From contig NZ_BAYE01000008.1 of NCBI RefSeq assembly GCF_000685095.1, positions 1 through 64,000 on the forward strand: a stretch of 64,000 nt of DNA, written 5' to 3'. Of the stretch, positions 61,773 to 64,000 are shown piece after piece; position 1 is the first letter of the stretch, and each line of letters starts with the position of its first letter. Origin of the DNA: Paraburkholderia caledonica NBRC 102488 (GTDB lineage: Bacteria; Pseudomonadota; Gammaproteobacteria; Burkholderiales; Burkholderiaceae). Position numbers and translations under genes: made by a program. The notes under the pieces are model-generated. The model had not been told where the DNA came from and made no database searches. It saw only the letters and a program-made list of their open reading frames with translations.

Positions 61773-62324
61773 ATGTCGCAAACTGCAACCATCAGCAATA
61801 AGGATCAACTCGTCGCGCGCTGTCTGCCCTTTCTTGAGGAAGTGAAAGACATGACGACGAATACGGACGTCGAGCAATGGCTGAACTCGAAGTACGGAGT
61901 CGATAGCGATTTGTATAAGGACCTTGCGCGGCTGATCAGGATCGGCGTGCAAGAGGGTTGGGCCGCCGACGTCGAAATCGCGGGCCCCCGATATCGGCGC
62001 GCTCGACTCGTCGAGCCGTGCGCGGAGACCTCTTTCTTCAGCATCACCGCAGTGCTGATGGATAGCACCGGCAACACGCAAAACAATCCGGAGAACAGCT
62101 TCCGCGGCGACTATCACGCTCACCCTTATGGCGAGTTCAATATGGTCGTGCCAGTCGACGAAGGCGCCGCGCTCGCCGGGCCGAACGGCTGGTGCTATGG
62201 CGGTTGGACGGCGCCCGCGCCGGGCAGTCATCACTATCCCGAGGCGAAAGGCGGCGCCGTGATTGCGCTCTTTTTCCTGCCGGCAGGCCGCATCTCATAC
62301 AACTACGACGCGCCCGCGAAATGA
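61773..62324 (+). CDS. pnbB: 4-Hydroxylaminobenzoate lyase family protein (DUF4863/PnbB)
   Basis: A 183-residue cupin-like protein of the DUF4863 family, which includes PnbB, the lyase that turns 4-hydroxylaminobenzoate into protocatechuate and ammonium. The potential metal site is H115, H117, E121 (GDYHAHPYGEFN) and H153/H154 (GSHHYPEAKGG). AAGGAG precedes the ATG. The product, protocatechuate, is the substrate of PcaHG encoded 15 kb to the left. Confidence 0.82.
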   Translation: MSQTATISNKDQLVARCLPFLEEVKDMTTNTDVEQWLNSKYGVDSDLYKDLARLIRIGVQEGWAADVEIAGPRYRRARLVEPCAETSFFSITAVLMDSTGNTQNNPENSFRGDYHAHPYGEFNMVVPVDEGAALAGPNGWCYGGWTAPAPGSHHYPEAKGGAVIALFFLPAGRISYNYDAPAK

Positions 62325-62380
62325 AAGTAAAGCGAGCCTCGCTGGAGGCTCGCCTGTTTGTTCCCGCTCACTGTCCGCCG

Positions 62381-63742
62381 TCAATGCACAAGCGATTCAC
62401 GTTCCGATGATTCCACTGCGGTCGTACTCGAACTCGTCGCCTGCTTGATCAACAACGCGACGCACGACACCGCGCCCGCTATGGCGACAACCGTAAAGAT
62501 GCTTTCCAGACCGACTTGCTGTCGGGACAACTCCGCGACAAGAAACGAACCTGCAATTCCGCCGAAGCGCCCGACACCGAGCATCCACGCAACGCCTGTG
62601 CCGCGGCCAGCTGTAGGATAAAAGGCGGCGGCGAGCGCAGGCATCGACGCTTGCGCCGTATTCACTAACGCGCCCGCGACAAACACCGCGCACATGAGCA
62701 ACACCAGATTGCCGACCGCCTGGCCGATCGCGTACACGCTGACCGCGCCGAGCGCATATGCAGCGGCCACGACGCGATTGGGATTAAAGCGGTCCATCAG
62801 CATCCCGCATAGCACTGTGCCTACGCCGCCAAGCGGAAACAGCGCGGAAACCAGCGCCGCTCGCTGCGGGCTCAGCCCTGCTTCCTTGAGCAGAACCGGC
62901 ATCCAGTTGACAAGGCCATAGAAGATCACGAGGCCCATGAAATAGCACAGCCATAACATCAACGAACCCACGAGGAACGAACGCGACAGCGCTATGCGAA
63001 TGCCACCGCTGCCTGCCGCGTGTTCGATGGTTTCGCGCATGATGAAAGACTCCGCGCCATGCGCACTCGCGCTGATTTGAACCAGTACTTTGCGAATCTT
63101 GATGGCCGGTTGCCGTTTCGCGACCATATAGCGAATCGACTCGGGCAACCTGAGCACGAGAAGCACCCACAACAGCAAGGGCACCGCGCCGCCGAACAGC
63201 AGTACGCTACGCCAGCCGAAATGCGGAATCATCCACGCTGCTAGAAAGCCGCCGAGTGCAGCGCCCAATGGGAATCCACAGAACATCAGATTGACGATTG
63301 TCGCCCGGCGCTTGTCGGGACAAAACTCGCTCATCAGCGTGACGGCATTCGGCATTGCCGCGCCGAGTCCGACGCCCGTAATGAAGCGAAGTATTGTCAG
63401 TTGCGTAAGATCGAATGCGAAGGCGGACCCGAAGCACGATACGCCGAATAGCAGCACCGCCGAGGTCAACACGACGCGCCGCCCCAATCTGTCCGACAGC
63501 GGCCCCGAAAGCAGCGCGCCGCCCGCGAGACCGAACAGCGCCGCACTGAGCACCGGGGCGAGCGCTGCTTTGCCGATGTGCCATTCCTGCAGTAGCGAAG
63601 GCGCGATAAAACCGATCGCAGCCGTATCGAATCCGTCCATCAGCACGATCAGGAAGCACATTGCAAATATAAGCCGCTGAAATGGCGAAAAGGGATGCTC
63701 GTTGATGAGCACTTGTACATCGACTGGTGTTGTCTCTTCCAT
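62381..63742 (-). CDS. pcaK: Aromatic acid:H+ symporter, PcaK type
   Basis: A 453-residue MFS permease with twelve helices. DGFDTAAIGFIAPSL in helix 1 (D36-G-F-D39) and DRLGRR are signatures of the AAHS group (4-hydroxybenzoate, protocatechuate and related acids). The start at 63742 has GAGG upstream; a longer frame lacks one. It converges with pnbB and may carry nitrobenzoate or protocatechuate. Confidence 0.9.
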   Translation of the reverse strand: MEETTPVDVQVLINEHPFSPFQRLIFAMCFLIVLMDGFDTAAIGFIAPSLLQEWHIGKAALAPVLSAALFGLAGGALLSGPLSDRLGRRVVLTSAVLLFGVSCFGSAFAFDLTQLTILRFITGVGLGAAMPNAVTLMSEFCPDKRRATIVNLMFCGFPLGAALGGFLAAWMIPHFGWRSVLLFGGAVPLLLWVLLVLRLPESIRYMVAKRQPAIKIRKVLVQISASAHGAESFIMRETIEHAAGSGGIRIALSRSFLVGSLMLWLCYFMGLVIFYGLVNWMPVLLKEAGLSPQRAALVSALFPLGGVGTVLCGMLMDRFNPNRVVAAAYALGAVSVYAIGQAVGNLVLLMCAVFVAGALVNTAQASMPALAAAFYPTAGRGTGVAWMLGVGRFGGIAGSFLVAELSRQQVGLESIFTVVAIAGAVSCVALLIKQATSSSTTAVESSERESLVH

Positions 63743-64000
63743 TGCGTCCTCGCAGAGGTTGAACTGTCGGCGCGGCCCGCACGTTGTCACGCTTGCCGGT
63801 CTGATTGAAAAGCCATCCGCTCTCGCGGTTCGCCAGAGTGCCGACACCTGCTGAGATGGCAGGTATCGACGGGGACCAAGCTTAGGATCGCCAAAACGCC
63901 GCTACAACCCGGAAAATCGCGCAAAGACGGCGATCAATACGCACGCGTATCGCCGACTCGTTCGCGCGATGTGTGCGCGTTGCGCTAAAAACGGCCGCGT
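63743..64000. other. Upstream region of the PcaK-type gene
   Basis: These 258 bp hold the promoter of the transporter (minus strand). No gene is supported; the window ends here. Confidence 0.4.

Noticed and set aside
1..64000. Mobile elements, prophage, CRISPR, tRNA or rRNA genes
   Set aside because: I saw no transposase or integrase motifs, no paired long inverted repeats, no regular spaced repeats and no tRNA-like cloverleaf or rRNA stretch.

Overview
The window looks like chromosome of a beta-proteobacterium of the Burkholderia/Paraburkholderia type. The evidence is the high GC with strong third-position bias, the RpoD with the long acidic insert typical of beta-proteobacterial sigma-70, a DUF4148 protein (a family concentrated in Burkholderiales), a Gram-negative porin starting QSSVTLYG, and many LysR/MarR-controlled catabolic operons. 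I see no insertion sequence, prophage, CRISPR array, tRNA or rRNA. This is a genus-typical accessory/catabolic stretch, not an island.

Layout. (1) 0-3 kb: rpoD with a leader that carries a promoter and an attenuator-like hairpin, then a small tail-anchored hypothetical protein. (2) 3.2-14.1 kb, minus strand: a six-gene, translationally coupled yfaA-yfaT-yfaS-yfaQ-yfaP-yfaP operon around a bacterial alpha-2-macroglobulin of 1602 residues. Motif reading suggests that YfaQ combines a penicillin-binding-protein-like domain, a SpoIID-like domain and a C-terminal HExxH metalloprotease motif, and that YfaT has an NlpC/P60-like Cys-His-His arrangement. Together they look like a periplasmic protease-trap and wall-remodelling machine. 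(3) 14.6-18.5 kb: a MaoC/HTD2-like hydratase, an Fe(II)/2-oxoglutarate oxygenase, and cobalt transporter genes cbtB-cbtA behind a clear cobalamin riboswitch, with a divergent, motif-degenerate histidine phosphatase. (4) 18.7-21.9 kb: a two-gene signalling unit, a KaiC-like double ATPase plus a hybrid histidine kinase. (5) 22-27.5 kb: a complete MarR-controlled tripartite efflux operon (FUSC permease, DUF1656, HlyD, outer-membrane factor). (6) 27.6-30.4 kb: a 30-residue membrane peptide and an IorAB-type molybdopterin oxidoreductase. (7) 30.7-38.6 kb: D-xylose uptake and isomerisation (xylA-F-G-H), divergent xylR and a mutarotase gene. (8) 38.8-42.6 kb: small and hypothetical genes and a secreted PQQ-repeat lipoprotein. 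(9) 43-47.4 kb: 4-hydroxyphenylpyruvate dioxygenase, PcaQ and protocatechuate 3,4-dioxygenase (pcaHG), ended by a strong terminator. (10) 47.5-52.2 kb: PBP7-type endopeptidase, LysE exporter, cold-shock protein, and a lipoprotein whose natural start lies out of frame across an 8-A tract. (11) 52.4-58 kb: a LysR-controlled transporter/dehydrogenase/TIM-barrel/amidohydrolase operon and an HD-domain hydrolase. (12) 58.6-63.7 kb: FMN reductase, nitroreductase, porin, a 4-hydroxylaminobenzoate lyase (PnbB/DUF4863) and a PcaK-type aromatic acid transporter.

How the parts fit. Blocks 9 and 12 suggest one route: a nitrobenzoate enters through porin and PcaK-like symporter, the nitroreductase makes the hydroxylamine, PnbB releases ammonium to give protocatechuate, and PcaHG opens the ring. 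Blocks 2 and 10 concern envelope defence and wall remodelling. Block 7 is a self-contained xylose module. All functions are inferred from motifs read by eye, without database searches.
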